A stretch of DNA of 64,000 bases from Osedax fenrisi (Eukaryota; Annelida; Polychaeta; Sabellida; Siboglinidae), in contig OZ025239.1 of the NCBI GenBank assembly GCA_964019155.1, positions 96,932,562 to 96,996,561 on the forward strand, written 5' to 3'. The first letter of the stretch is position 1. Every line of letters starts with the position of its first letter. This document shows positions 36,680 to 46,690 of the stretch, one piece after another. A program made the translations under genes and the position numbers. Below the pieces are notes generated by a model, which had not been told where the DNA came from, did no database searches, and saw nothing but the letters and a program-made list of their open reading frames with translations.

Positions 36680-36890
36680 CCCCCCTCTCGCGTACTCGGA
36701 ACGCAGATAGCTCCCTTGTCCACCTTGTAGGTATACGCCCCTGGGCGTCGCCCCATCCCCCTCTCGCGTACTCGGAACGCAGATAGCCCCCTTGTCCACC
36801 TTGTAGGTATACGCCCCATCCCCCTCTCGCGTACTCGGAACGCAGATAGCCACCTTCTACACCTTGTAGGTATACGCCCTATCCCCTACA
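36680..36890. repeat. GC-rich minisatellite, three units
   Basis: Units beginning CTCTCGCGTACTCGGAACGC start at 36,685, 36,761 and 36,824 (periods 76 and 63). Each contains CACCTTGTAGGTATACGCC. Unit 1 differs from unit 2 by a 13-bp insertion (CTGGGCGTCGCCC) that creates an inverted copy of the adjacent ACGCCC. The composition is strikingly GC-rich for this region, which suggests a foreign or exon-derived origin. Confidence 0.9.
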
Positions 36891-37175
36891 TCTATATAAT
36901 AAATATTCACCTTTTCACTTCCTGGTTCATAATGTTGATACATTTATAATTATAAAATTGTTTAGATCTTAAAATATCAATATAAAGCTAAGTCATCACA
37001 TACTATAATATTAACATAATAATTATAAATATATACTATATATTATACATTTATAAATTAATATTACATTAACTTGATTCATCCTTAAATTAGCATTATA
37101 CTACATATTATTTAAATCACTGAACCGTGACACTATATTATGCATTACATTCTATATTATTTTTCATAAGCAATA

Positions 37176-37232
<57 letters not shown>

Positions 37233-37546
37233 TTAGTAGTATAGTATTTTATATACATATATATTATTTATTTATTAATATATAGTAATAATAGTTAGTA
37301 ATTAATATTTAGTTAAATAAATTATCAACTATAATAATAGTATATTATATATATTATAATAATATAATTATATATTGCATGTGTAATAGTATAAATCTGA
37401 TATACTATTCGACGTATTTTCAATTTAAATTCAAATATTGATTTTTAATTAAAGTCAATTTTTGTTTATTTCATTCTATTTATACTTGAATATATATTTA
37501 ATTTGATTTAATATCTTAGTATTACTTATTTTAGTTTACATTATAC

Positions 37547-37578
<32 letters not shown>

Positions 37579-37651
37579 TATACATACTAATTTTACTTTA
37601 TATTAATATATCATTTACATCTTAATTATATTACACTTAATTATATTTATC
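36891..37651. other. AT-rich leader of LINE-C
   Basis: AT-rich with (AT)n at about 37,180 and 37,555. No gene seen; the right part is likely the 5' UTR of the LINE that starts at 37,652. Confidence 0.4.
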
Positions 37652-38358
37652 ATGTCACCTATTTCTAATTCAGATGTTTACAATAAATTAAATGTATTAG
37701 AAAATACTATAAATTCATTATCTACTATTATACATAATCAAGCTGATTCAATAGTTAATCTCGTGTCTAATAATACTAAACTATTAAATAAATTAATTTG
37801 TTTAGAGAATATTATTTATAATAATAAAGATACTATGCCTATTAATAAACCAATTATTAAACCATCGGTTACATTAAATAATATTGAAAACAAGCAAGTT
37901 AAAGTTATAGAAGAAATTACTTTCTTAGACAATAATACTGATACTGATATAGTTAATTATACAGTAGAATCTTTTTGTGATATAATACAAAATAATTTAG
38001 ATATAACATTAAATACGAATGATATATGATTTTAAAAAATTAATATAGTTGAACCTGATAATATATTAAATAATAGTAAAAGTGAAATTACTGTTAATAA
38101 AATAAACAAATATAATATATCATTAAAAAATTTATCAGATAACATTTCTCTATTAATAAAAATAAATTCACGGGTACGAATTTATTTATCAACGATATTT
38201 TAACTATAACAAACACTAATATTTTTTATAATACACGTAATTTACGAAAAAACGATAACATTTTAAATACCTGGACTTATGAAGGTTGTATATATATAAA
38301 CAAATTAGAAAATTATACGCACAAAATCAATAACATTGAACAATTAGATTATTTATAA
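37652..38358 (+). pseudogene. LINE-C ORF1 (coiled coil + C-terminal RRM-like)
   Basis: ATG 37,652 opens 125 codons: NKLNVLENTINSLSTIIHNQ and LLNKLICLENIIYNN show heptad spacing of a coiled coil. After frameshifts, the segment before 38,358 reads NIFYNTRNLRKNDNILNTW, then GCIYINKLENYTHKI, matching the C-terminal 'aR.L ... vWt.nG.I.V' region of LINE ORF1p. Not intact. The EN fragment of the same element follows 14 bp later. Confidence 0.65.
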
Positions 38359-38371
38359 ATTTGTATATACT

Positions 38372-38790
38372 TTGTCTGATGATCAATTGATTAAATCGCC
38401 TTTATTTAAGTATATTCCGTATTATAATGATAATGACTTACGTATAAATACCACTGATATATTCACACAATGCACATATTATAAAGACCTTACACCTTTA
38501 AGGTTACATATTTCTAATTTTTCAATTATTCATATACATATTCGCAGCATCCCAAACAACTTTGATTCCTTAACTGATTATTTACATTATATTAATGTAG
38601 TTTTTAGTGTAATTGTCATAACTGAATCCTGGCTGGACTCGATTAATAAATTTAGTTATTATTTAAAAAAGTATTCGGCAATACATACGACTATAACCAA
38701 TCAACGTGGAGGTGTTGTATCTATTTATATACATAATTCTATTACATTCAATAAAAGAGATAATTTAAGTGTAGGAAATATTAGATCAAG
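38372..38790 (+). pseudogene. LINE-C ORF2, endonuclease N-terminus only
   Basis: 143 codons are open from ATG 38,372. FSIIHIHIRSIPNNFDSL, then VIVITESWLDS (catalytic Glu) and NQRGGVVSIYIHNSI give the first half of an APE-type endonuclease. Homology is cut at about 38,790 by GC-richer unrelated sequence; GDFN, SDH and the whole RT are missing. Confidence 0.75.
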
Positions 38791-39736
38791 GTGTCACTTT
38801 TAACTTGGTCTGTGACAACTGTATTACGATAAGACGAAATAGAACTGCGGCATAACTCGGCATGTACACTATTCAGAGGGTTGAACCAGAGCGTCAATGT
38901 GTGAACCCAATAAAATACAAATTTAAAATTGTTCGATTAATTTATACCATACATATGAATTTTTTAATATTTGTGTACTCTCCTATAAATATATTCCTTA
39001 TATATAAATATATTTATAAATAAATATATATATATTTGTTTTGTATATTTTACTATACACATATCATACAATAATATAAAATGAAAAAGCGATATTATTT
39101 AACCGATAAGTGAAGATACAAGGAATCAAAAGACCGTATCAATCTGCGGCACGCATAATAGATGAAGTTAGTTTTATGATTTATAATGCCTTTCTTATAT
39201 TCACTATAGTATCATTAGTTGGAACAGTTTAATAATTTGTTACTTAATTATAATTATATCTCGTCATCATTTTACTTTTATTAACATGTATACCATATTA
39301 TTACCAAATTGGTATTACTATAAATAATACTATTATATATGCTATTTGATAACAATGTTATTTTGTATAATACTTAATAGTATTTAATAAATACTATTTC
39401 GTATTATGTATTGAGTCAACACATAATATATTAATAGGTGAAAATAGTACTAATAATACATACTTATAGTAATAATTATGTTTATTAATATACTATATTA
39501 TTATTATAATATTTCATATAGAATTATTATTTTAATATGTTCACCTACAATGATCATTTATGTATATAGGCTCTACGCGAAGATTAACAATTTGTACATG
39601 CGATAGTCTCAATCGCTTCCGCTTGAAGGTTATTATATTAATGTAATAAATCGATATATATATGTTTATGATCATTTATTATTTATTTATTTATATTTTA
39701 TATTAATTAATATAATATAAATAACTATATTAAGGA
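38791..39736. other. Unassigned, first 150 bp GC-richer
   Basis: 38,791-38,930 has near-balanced composition and ends close to an AATAAA at about 38,910, so it may be the 3' end of a retroposed transcript; it is not identified. The rest is AT-rich without genes. Confidence 0.35.
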
Positions 39737-39967
39737 CCGCCCAGAAATATCGAATCGTTGGAGTTCACGCTAGACCTCGCGAGCATTCCCCCTAACTTTC
39801 TAAAAGATGACATCCGAGTTGAACAAAAACATCACCTGATACTTATGAGTAATATCCAGCTAGAAATACTGAGGGAGGCTTCCACGTGGTATGTGGACGG
39901 GACATTCCGTGTCATTAGAAAACCGTTCACCCAGCTATTCGGTATAGCAGACCACATAACGCCATAG
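39737..39967 (+). pseudogene. MULE transposase fragment 1
   Basis: Open segment with KHHLILMSNIQLEILREA, then STWYVDGTFRVIRKPFTQLF. 'L..a..wyvDGTFkv.p..F.QL' is the region around the first catalytic Asp of Mutator-like transposases. It stops at TAG 39,965. The GC content is much higher than the flanks, unlike MULE relic 2, so it may be a younger or different family. It abuts a gag fragment within about 15 bp. Confidence 0.7.
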
Positions 39968-39979
39968 ATTAACCACCGC

Positions 39980-40333
39980 ATGGTTAGGGACAAGAGACAT
40001 ACGCTAATTAAAGAACCCGAAGAGTCAATGCACGAATATATCACACGATGCACTCAACACATTGCCCTATGCAAGTATGCAGACAGCGACGAACAGATCA
40101 TATTCGGCGTCAATGATGACCAATTACATCGCACTCTCATGGAGAAATACTCCCTGACTCTACATACATGTATACACATATGTAAATACTTCAATACACT
40201 GTTTGATAACAGAGACAATACACGAAAGATATACAACATCGATATAATAGCACACGCAAAGAGCTACAAAAAGATCCAAACAGAACACGAGCTATCGCAC
40301 AAATGTAGACACCAAACACTATTGCAGAATTAA
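39980..40333 (+). pseudogene. Ty3/gypsy-type Gag fragment
   Basis: 117 codons are open from an ATG. 'KEPEESMHEYITRCTQHIAL', then DEQIIFGVNDDQLHRTLMEK and SLTLHTCIHICKYF follow the retrotransposon Gag (capsid) pattern 'q..gESv.eY..rl..La..C.f....e.IrdriV.Gi.d..lr..Ll....ltL..a..ic'. No zinc knuckle follows; about 90 codons on, the sequence turns into pol (next entry). Structural protein of an LTR retrotransposon, truncated. Confidence 0.65.
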
Positions 40334-40374
40334 GAAGTTTTATCGGCATAAAATCATACATGAACCATTCATAA
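40309..40374 (+). pseudogene. Scrap of gypsy-type pol (RT thumb/RNase H edge)
   Basis: In the frame next to Gag: TIAELRSFIGIKSYMNHS and a stop. 'ELRSFLGxxxYYRxFI' is the block just after the RT domain of Ty3/gypsy polymerases. Its direct fusion to Gag implies deletion of about 1.5-2 kb or more (protease and most of RT). Confidence 0.55.
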
Positions 40375-41335
40375 ACAACATGTCATAATTACGAACTCCC
40401 CACAAATAAATATGTACACTTCTTGACACAATATAGAACGTTTAACATTATTTTTTTATTAAAATAAACATTCATTCATATGTAGATATATCGAAAAATA
40501 AATATCTAATAAAAAATATTAAGTATGCTCACTCAAAATATTGACAAAATAATCCAGAAAATTTAGAATATACTCTTAATAATAATCACATTTCTTTAAA
40601 AAAACGATATTAGAATCTGCGAAAATCGCCACCTAATATTCTTGTCTGAAACTATTAGAAAATTGCATTATAAGTAGGGGAAATATGGGAAATGTGGCCA
40701 CTTTAGATGTTGTATAACTTTATAAATATTAGATATAATTTGGTAATTTTTTCGATATAGATACATCATATGATATTCAAAAGGACTGTCGAATCATTTT
40801 TTCATTTTAGCGTATCTAATTGAAATTATTAAGGTGGCCATATTACCCTCCGTGGAGGTCCATTCAACTGAATGATCGCACAATGAGTTATTAGCAAACG
40901 CCCGCGAATTCATGCATATCTAGTAGGACCATGCAAATGGATATATATATATATACTATTTTATATTATAATAAAATTAACGAAATTGAAGGGATATATA
41001 TTGAGACCATGGATTCATTATTTACTTTATAATGTATTGCGGTGTACGGTTTCAGTATTCGTTCGAATAATAAACTGAGGGACACAACTGACAAAAAACT
41101 GCCAAACTTGTGGAAAAGTGAAAAAGAAACTCGATCGCAACGAAAAGTATGTATTATGTTGCAATAATATTTGAATATTTGTTCTGCCAGATAGTTGTAC
41201 ATTAAATATAAATGTAAATTCTATAATTATTAATAATTATATAATTCTATATATAAATAAAAGTGTAAAAATAAAATAGATTTACTCATCGCCCAAATTG
41301 TAAAGAATATATTTATGACAATGTTCCATATGTTT
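40375..41335. other. AT-rich, possible small MITE at 40,677-40,856
   Basis: AGGGGAAATATGG with GTGGCCACTTTA faces AAGGTGGCCATATTACCCT in inverted orientation about 150 bp away, suggesting a degenerate MITE. No TSD was defined. The segment 40,970-41,200 is less AT-biased but not recognisable as a gene. Confidence 0.35.
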
Positions 41336-41745
41336 TTACCGCCTATGGTAATAATAAAAAAGTACAAGAAGAAGTAATTCTAAAACTAAATACTATAATA
41401 GAAAATCAAAATAAAATATTATTAAATTTAACAAACATTAACTTAGAAAATAACAATATTATAACAAATATAAATCAAACAATAATACACAATCTAATAG
41501 ACATAACAAATCAAATACATTTAAATCAAATAAAAAAAAATAAGCATGCAGATAATATTAAAAATCTAGAAGAGAAAACAAATAATAATATTATAAGTTA
41601 CGCTAACATAACTAAGAAAAATATAGAAAAAACATATGAAATAAACACCTGTAAAATAATTAATAATATATTATATAGTATATTATAAATAGATTAGAAA
41701 ATAATAATACCAGTATCCATAGGTTATTACCGCCTATGGTAATAA
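41336..41745 (+). pseudogene. LINE-D ORF1 fragment, extra copy
   Basis: About 350 bp closely matching the ORF1 at 45,154 (TIIENQNKI, NIKNLEE, IISYANITKKNIE) but with an extra 60-odd bp in the coiled-coil region. It is bounded by a 19-bp direct repeat containing ACCGCCTATGGTAATAA (41,336-41,354 and 41,727-41,745). The right repeat lies in a cluster of GGTTATTACC/GGTAATAACC inverted repeats. Confidence 0.6.
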
Positions 41746-42055
41746 CCGGTAATAACCTGTCCGGTAAAAACAGGTTTTAACCATGGTAAAAAGCTAGTGT
41801 TGTCTATATAATTAAATGTAATATTATCTATATTATATTAAACCTACTATTGTCTATATGATTTGCAATTATATATTATTTATAGATTTTATATGTAATA
41901 GATAATATACAATTATAAAATTAAACAATACTACATTAAAATCAATATTATAAGATTTTTTATATTTAAAAAAAAAACCTTTATTAATGTTGACTCTGTA
42001 AAGACATTTTTTTAAAAATAAATAATATGATATTGAAATAAATGAGTAAATAAGT

Positions 42056-42094
<39 letters not shown>

Positions 42095-42133
42095 TGAATA
42101 TAATATATTTATTTTTGTATTAGTAAAAGGTAA
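41746..42133. other. AT-rich, no gene
   Basis: Includes (AT)n at 42,059-42,088. Nothing else recognised. Confidence 0.5.
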
Positions 42134-42362
42134 AGCCCCATTCACACCAAATAAAGCGGCCGATTTTTCATCGATATACGCAATAACGAAATCGTCGAGA
42201 AATCATTAAATAATTAGAGATATCTCCAAATGATAAATAGTGATATTGTCACGATATCGGTGATATATTGGTGATATATCGGTAGGGGTGTCGCATAGAG
42301 AGAGAGAAAATCGGTACGATATCGGTGAAAAATCGGCCGATTTTGTCGGTGTCACATGGGCT
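42134..42362. mobile_element. PIF/Harbinger-like MITE with TAA TSD
   Basis: Flanked by TAA on both sides (42,131-42,133; 42,363-42,365). Ends AGCCCCATTCACACC and, inverted, AGCCCATGTGACACC; the repeats extend inward through AATCGGCCGATTTTT / GCGGCCGATTTTT to GATAT. A 3-bp TWA duplication with such ends is the PIF/Harbinger habit. Length 229 bp with no coding capacity. A GATATCGGTGATATAT sub-repeat fills the centre. Confidence 0.75.
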
Positions 42363-42365
42363 TAA

Positions 42366-43139
42366 TATTGTAAAAAAATATATATATATATATTAAACAA
42401 TAGAACTAATAATATTTAGAAATTATTTGAATTATTTGAAAATATAACCTAAATAATAGAAGTAAATATAACCTAGGCAGCCAGTTAAATAACAGCATTA
42501 TATATAACCTGAAACCAAGCTAAATAACAGCAATAAATATAACATAGTAGTCAGCTAACTAACTAGGTATTTAAGGATTGTTTATGCAGCAGTAATGTTC
42601 ACAGAATAACCGAATAAATATAACTTGTATCTAGTTATTCACATATTTAAATACTTGGTTAAACACCTACCTATTCACTCTAGCTAAATCATAGTTATTT
42701 ACCTATTTAAATACCTATCTATTCACCTACTTAAACAAATAATTATAATATAAAATATAACCCGTAACCGTTAAATAACTAGGTATTGAAGGAGTGTTTA
42801 TGCAGAAGTAATAACAAAAGTAATGTTCACAAAACTACCATCCATTCAAACCAAGTAAATATAACATGTACCTAGTTATTTCAAATGATTTTGGTAGCCT
42901 GGGTATTTACATGTAAGTGTATATAAATAGAACACAAGTCGCGCATGAAAATAAAATTGTATTGTTCATTTAAGAACTATTATAAAACGAATTAGCGCGT
43001 GAAAATAAAATAAAGTAACTATAAAAAACTATAGTTGTATACAATAATATATAATCGTTTTAATGTTTTCAATATTTCGGTTATAGCCAAATCCATATTT
43101 TACCATTAACTATCAATATTTTTAATAGAATAATTAACG
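42366..43139. other. AT-rich with imperfect ~240-bp duplication
   Basis: AACTAGGTATT..AAGGA.TGTTTATGCAG.AGTAAT occurs at about 42,561 and 42,779 with TAAATATAACCT-type short repeats between. No gene. Confidence 0.5.
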
Positions 43140-43590
43140 GTAAAATGTCTTTGGTAGACCAGTGATGGAATCTGTATGACTTCCTGAAAATGATATTCGT
43201 CAAGATGTAACAGTAAACCCATCATCTTCTACACACAATTCAATTTCGCCGGATATGCCAAGTTTATTTGATATACCACCATTGATGTAATCTACACAAC
43301 TTTATGAAAATTGTATTCAGCAAGATGTAATAGTAAACCCATCATCTTCTAAAACACATTACATTTCAGTAGATATGCAAATTTATGATTCAAATCCTGT
43401 CATTCCTATAGATAATATAATAACTTCTGCTTTACCTTCATCGTCTAGAGATCTAATTGAAAATGCATTAAGTATATATGTGGAGGAACTTAATGTTCCA
43501 AAAAATGGTGTATACACAAAAAAGTTACAATTCGAGGAGGAGATGTATTAACTGACCCCAGTGGTTTCAGCTATATCAGAAAAGGAAAAG
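43140..43590 (+). pseudogene. MULE 2, exon 1 (N-terminal repeats)
   Basis: One frame reads LPENDIRQDVTVNPSSS, then LYENCIQQDVIVNPSSS, a 120-bp (40-codon) in-phase duplication (43,186 and 43,306), followed by PSSSRDLIENALSIYVEEL. Two in-frame stops and a frameshift near 43,540 interrupt it. The last part (IRGGDVLTDPSGFSYIRKGK) begins a FLYWCH-type finger and ends at a GTATAC donor-like site (43,591). Confidence 0.55.
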
Positions 43591-43671
43591 GTATACTATC
43601 ATTATACTATTATATTATACATATGTAATTATATATTATTATATATTATAATATGTTAATTAATATAGCAG

Positions 43672-43862
43672 GGTGGGCGTGCATAAAAAGAGGTAAATGT
43701 ATGTCAAGGTGGAGGTGGAGATGTAGAGGTGAAGATTCTATAGAGACAGCAATATATATTCTCAATAAGAATAAACATACTCACCCACGGGATGCATCCG
43801 ATATCATTAAAAAAGAGATGACAAAACAAGCCAAAGAGTTAGGAGGAGATGAAGTTTTCTGG
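43672..43862 (+). pseudogene. MULE 2, exon 2 (FLYWCH-type zinc finger)
   Basis: Follows TTAATATAGCAG. Joining it to the previous exon keeps the frame (KGK|GWACIKRGKC). It reads GKCMSRWRWRCRGEDSIETA, then LNKNKHTHPRDAS: 'W.C ... C ... H.H' of a FLYWCH-like finger, commonly fused to MULE transposases in animals, where it binds DNA. Stop at 43,863. The DDE part lies 0.8 kb on, past two MITE segments. Confidence 0.65.
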
Positions 43863-43869
43863 TAAATTA

Positions 43870-43997
43870 TATACTTTGTTATAATATCTAATTATTTTTT
43901 ACAGATATTAAAAAACAAATCATAGAATAGTATTATGAAATAAAAAAAATGTTAAATAATAAAATATTGTCAACAAAACAAGATGTGTGACATCCCC
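43870..43997. mobile_element. Right end of a TTAA MITE (GACATCCCC)
   Basis: Ends TGTGTGACATCCCC then TTAA (43,998-44,001). The preceding about 130 bp resemble the right ends of the MITEs at 32,400 and 44,002 (ACAGATATTAAAAAACA; ATTATGAAATAAAAAAAAT). Its left end was not found. Confidence 0.5.
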
Positions 43998-44001
43998 TTA
44001 A

Positions 44002-44636
44002 GGGGATCCCGCACATAACACGCAATTTGCCAATTTCGTGTATAAATAGATAGGAAAAACATAGGTCCACTAAAAAAAATAGAACTGATATTCTATTCAT
44101 TCAATTGACCTAATTTTTTTGTAATGTATTCATAACATATATATGCATAGGAAAATATAGAGTTATTTTTAATATTATTATTTATTATGTTATATATATC
44201 TAAATTAAAAATTAGTGATACTAAAATGATGGTATTTCTATAGAAATTATCATTTTATACAATGAATTCTATACATTTTATTCATTATCTCTTTATTTTA
44301 CTATTCACATAATTAAATTCTATATAATGCACACAAAAATAATATTATAATTATAATAGTTTTTATGTTCTATATTTTTGAATGCACATACCTAGCGCGA
44401 AATAATTATTCTGAGAAAACAGCGTTTGAAGTTTAACAACATAAAAATGTAATATTGAATAGTATATAATATAGCATTATCTTATCGTCATAAAACACAT
44501 TTTTATACCATTTCTAGACTGAATTTATGTCTAATTTTTTTACAGTTACTAAAAAACACTAGAATAAGTATTATTATGTAATAAAAAAAATATAAAAATA
44601 AATAAATTATCATCACTTTAAATGCGCGGGATCCCC
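44002..44636. mobile_element. TTAA MITE (GGGGATCCCGC type), 635 bp
   Basis: TTAA (43,998-44,001), GGGGATCCCGCACAT ... ATGCGCGGGATCCCC, TTAA (44,637-44,640). Terminal repeats match at 14 of 15 positions. Interior AT-rich with GAAAACAGCGTTTGAAG. It shares its left TTAA with the MITE end at 43,870-43,997. Kolobok- or piggyBac-like by target site; no transposase seen. Confidence 0.85.
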
Positions 44637-44665
44637 TTAACTACAAATAATTCCATAATTAATTC

Positions 44666-45076
44666 TATAAATATGGCAAGAACATCAATAATGCCAGAAG
44701 TGGTTTAATACCAAAAAATCTACTCTCTATTAATTTTGAATTAATGACTTCATCATTACGAAACTCATTCTTGATTGCAGATTTAATGGTTACTATTATA
44801 CATATTTTAATATATACATATATATAATTATATATTTTTTATAGAGATACAGATCATTTAATATTCGCAACAAAAAATCAACTAAATCTTCTACAAAATT
44901 GCAAGTGTCTGTATATTGATGGGATATTTAAAATCATAAAATATCCTTTTATTCAATTGTGGATTGTCAGAGGGACGATTCGCAAAAATGATAATTGGCA
45001 TCGACATTATGTATCTGTAATTAACTAGTGCATGGATGACCATACTAACGCCTATTGTCATCGACTACAGAAACAC
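44666..45076 (+). pseudogene. MULE 2, DDE region
   Basis: First part RSGLIPKNLLSINFELM and LRNSFLIADLM up to about 44,787; after an AT-rich gap and TTTTATAG the next part reads DTDHLIFATKNQLNLLQN, then CKCLYIDGIFKIIKYPFIQL and NWHRHYVSVIN. This is the MULE block 'F.......liFat..nl.lL....... DGTFk..P..F.Ql', with Thr replaced by Ile next to the catalytic Asp. A stop follows in VIN-stop-CMDD. Same gene as the FLYWCH exon. Confidence 0.65.
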
Positions 45077-45153
45077 CTAGATATACATTTAAAATTCGTA
45101 TTATTATTATTACTATTAGTATTTTTTATTACTTCTAATTTACAATAGTCATA

Positions 45154-45790
45154 ATGCCGCCAAAAAAAATTAATAATAATAAATTTCAAGAAGAACTAAA
45201 TACTATAATAGAAAATCAAAATAAAATAATATTAAATTTAACAAACATTAACTTAGCAAATAAGAATATTATAACAAATCTAAATCAAATAAGCATGCTA
45301 GATAATATTAAAAATCTAGAAGAGCAAACAAATAAGAATATTATAAGTTACGCTAACATAACTAAGAAAAATATAGAAAACACATATGAAATAAACACCA
45401 GTAAAATAATTAGTAATACTATAAATAAAAGAATCAAATTAGAAAGTAATAATAAATCTATAATAATTTACATCTCAAATCTCAAATCTCATAGAAAAAA
45501 GTGGATAATTTCAATTTAAGAAATATTAATAATAGTTCTATAATTAGTGATATAACAGAAATAATGTAAATAAAATATAATATACAAATCTTGGACAGCT
45601 ATAGATTAGGTAAATTGAATGAAGAAACAAAATGTAAGACCTTTAGAAATTGTATTAAATATAAAAATGGTTAAACCATATGTTAAATGAGTTAGTTATT
45701 AGGGATACTCTCTCTATATTAAAATAAAAATCATTTATAAATGAATCTGCATATTATATTAATAGAAAGAGGATTGTTGGATAGATATAT
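45154..45790 (+). pseudogene. LINE-D ORF1 (coiled coil + RRM-like)
   Basis: ATG 45,154 opens 121 codons: MPPKKINNNKFQEELNTI, then a coiled coil rich in N, K and I, and IISYANITKKNIENTYEI. After stops and frameshifts, ILDSYRLGKLNEETKCKTF and FINESAYYINRKRIV match the RRM and C-terminal parts of LINE ORF1p. Its ORF2 resumes only at 48,525, after inserted sequence. Confidence 0.6.
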
Positions 45791-46220
45791 TGGATCGATT
45801 ATGTTTACAGTATTTTATATATATGATTAACCATCACGAAATCGAGCCGTTCAGTTGTATAAAAAGAAATAATAATACTGAATTACCGAGGCAACAATAG
45901 CGCTGTTCGAGAGGAGAAAACTTATAATATATAGTTTTAAACATATATTTACTAGAGTATACTCTATATCCTATAGGATACATTTTAGTAGGATATATGA
46001 AAATAGTGTTCTAATAACGGCATTTATAATATCATTTGTCATAGTGATATACGGTTTATTTAGCACTACACTTATTTCCATATGGATCCGTATGGTTCCT
46101 ATATATCTATCTCTCTCTCACTCTCTCACTCTCTATCTATCTCTCTCTCACTCTAACCCCACTCTAACCCTACTCTAACCCCGCCTCAACCCTACTCTAA
46201 GCCCACTCTAACCCCCCCAG
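45791..46220. repeat. Pyrimidine-rich CTCTAACCC tract
   Basis: After AT-rich sequence with palindromes (TATCCTATAGGATA at about 45,967), 46,099-46,220 holds (CTCTCT)n followed by repeats of ACTCTAACCC with C-run variants. It ends CTCTAACCCCCCCAG, which doubles as a polypyrimidine tract and 3' splice site for the next entry. Confidence 0.8.
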
Positions 46221-46317
46221 CGTGGTAGTATACCAATGGAACTCGATGTTATCCATAATAAAATATCACCTGTTGCATGCTGGCATAGAGTGCATGATCA
46301 TCAGGGGAGATGTGCCT
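46221..46317 (+). pseudogene. SNF2-helicase-like exon fragment
   Basis: Starts right after the CAG of a strong polypyrimidine acceptor. One frame reads VVVYQWNSMLSIIKYHLLHA, then GIECMIIRGDVP. 'V(I/V)xSQWxxMLxxxxxHLxxxGI....I.G' is the start of the helicase C-terminal lobe of SNF2-family ATPases (TTF2/lodestar-like); here the usual Ser is Tyr. It runs into (TC)n with no clear donor. The rest of any such gene is absent from the window. Identification is by remembered motif only. Confidence 0.45.
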
Positions 46318-46690
46318 CTCTCTCTCTCTCTCTCGAGATTATTAATTATCAATGAGATTAAAGAATATTGTCTATCTCTTAATATTTATATTACTATATA
46401 TATATATATATATATATAACACAATATAAAAGTACACTATTCACTTATTATAAAAAAAATAAATATAAAATATGAATTACTTTATAAAATTACATAATTA
46501 AACATATAAAATATGTATCTGTTTTTAAAAACTTTTATTAAAAAATATGAAATTAATATATACATTTAATTAATATTTCAATATATATATTTAAGATATA
46601 GACAACATTATATATATATATATATGTATATTTATTTTTGATAGCTAATTAAATGGTATTACTAAGTATATAAAATTATATAATTAGGTC
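46318..46690. other. AT-rich, (TC)n then (AT)n
   Basis: (TC)n at 46,317-46,334 and (AT)n at about 46,395; no gene. Confidence 0.5.

Noticed and set aside
36602..36853. Minus-strand open frame with repeated GAICVPSTREGDGA
   Set aside because: It is the reverse reading of the GC-rich minisatellite; the period change of 13 bp would shift its frame between units.
40966..41202. 78-codon minus-strand ORF
   Set aside because: No recognisable domain on either strand; composition only slightly different from flanks, so it was not called.
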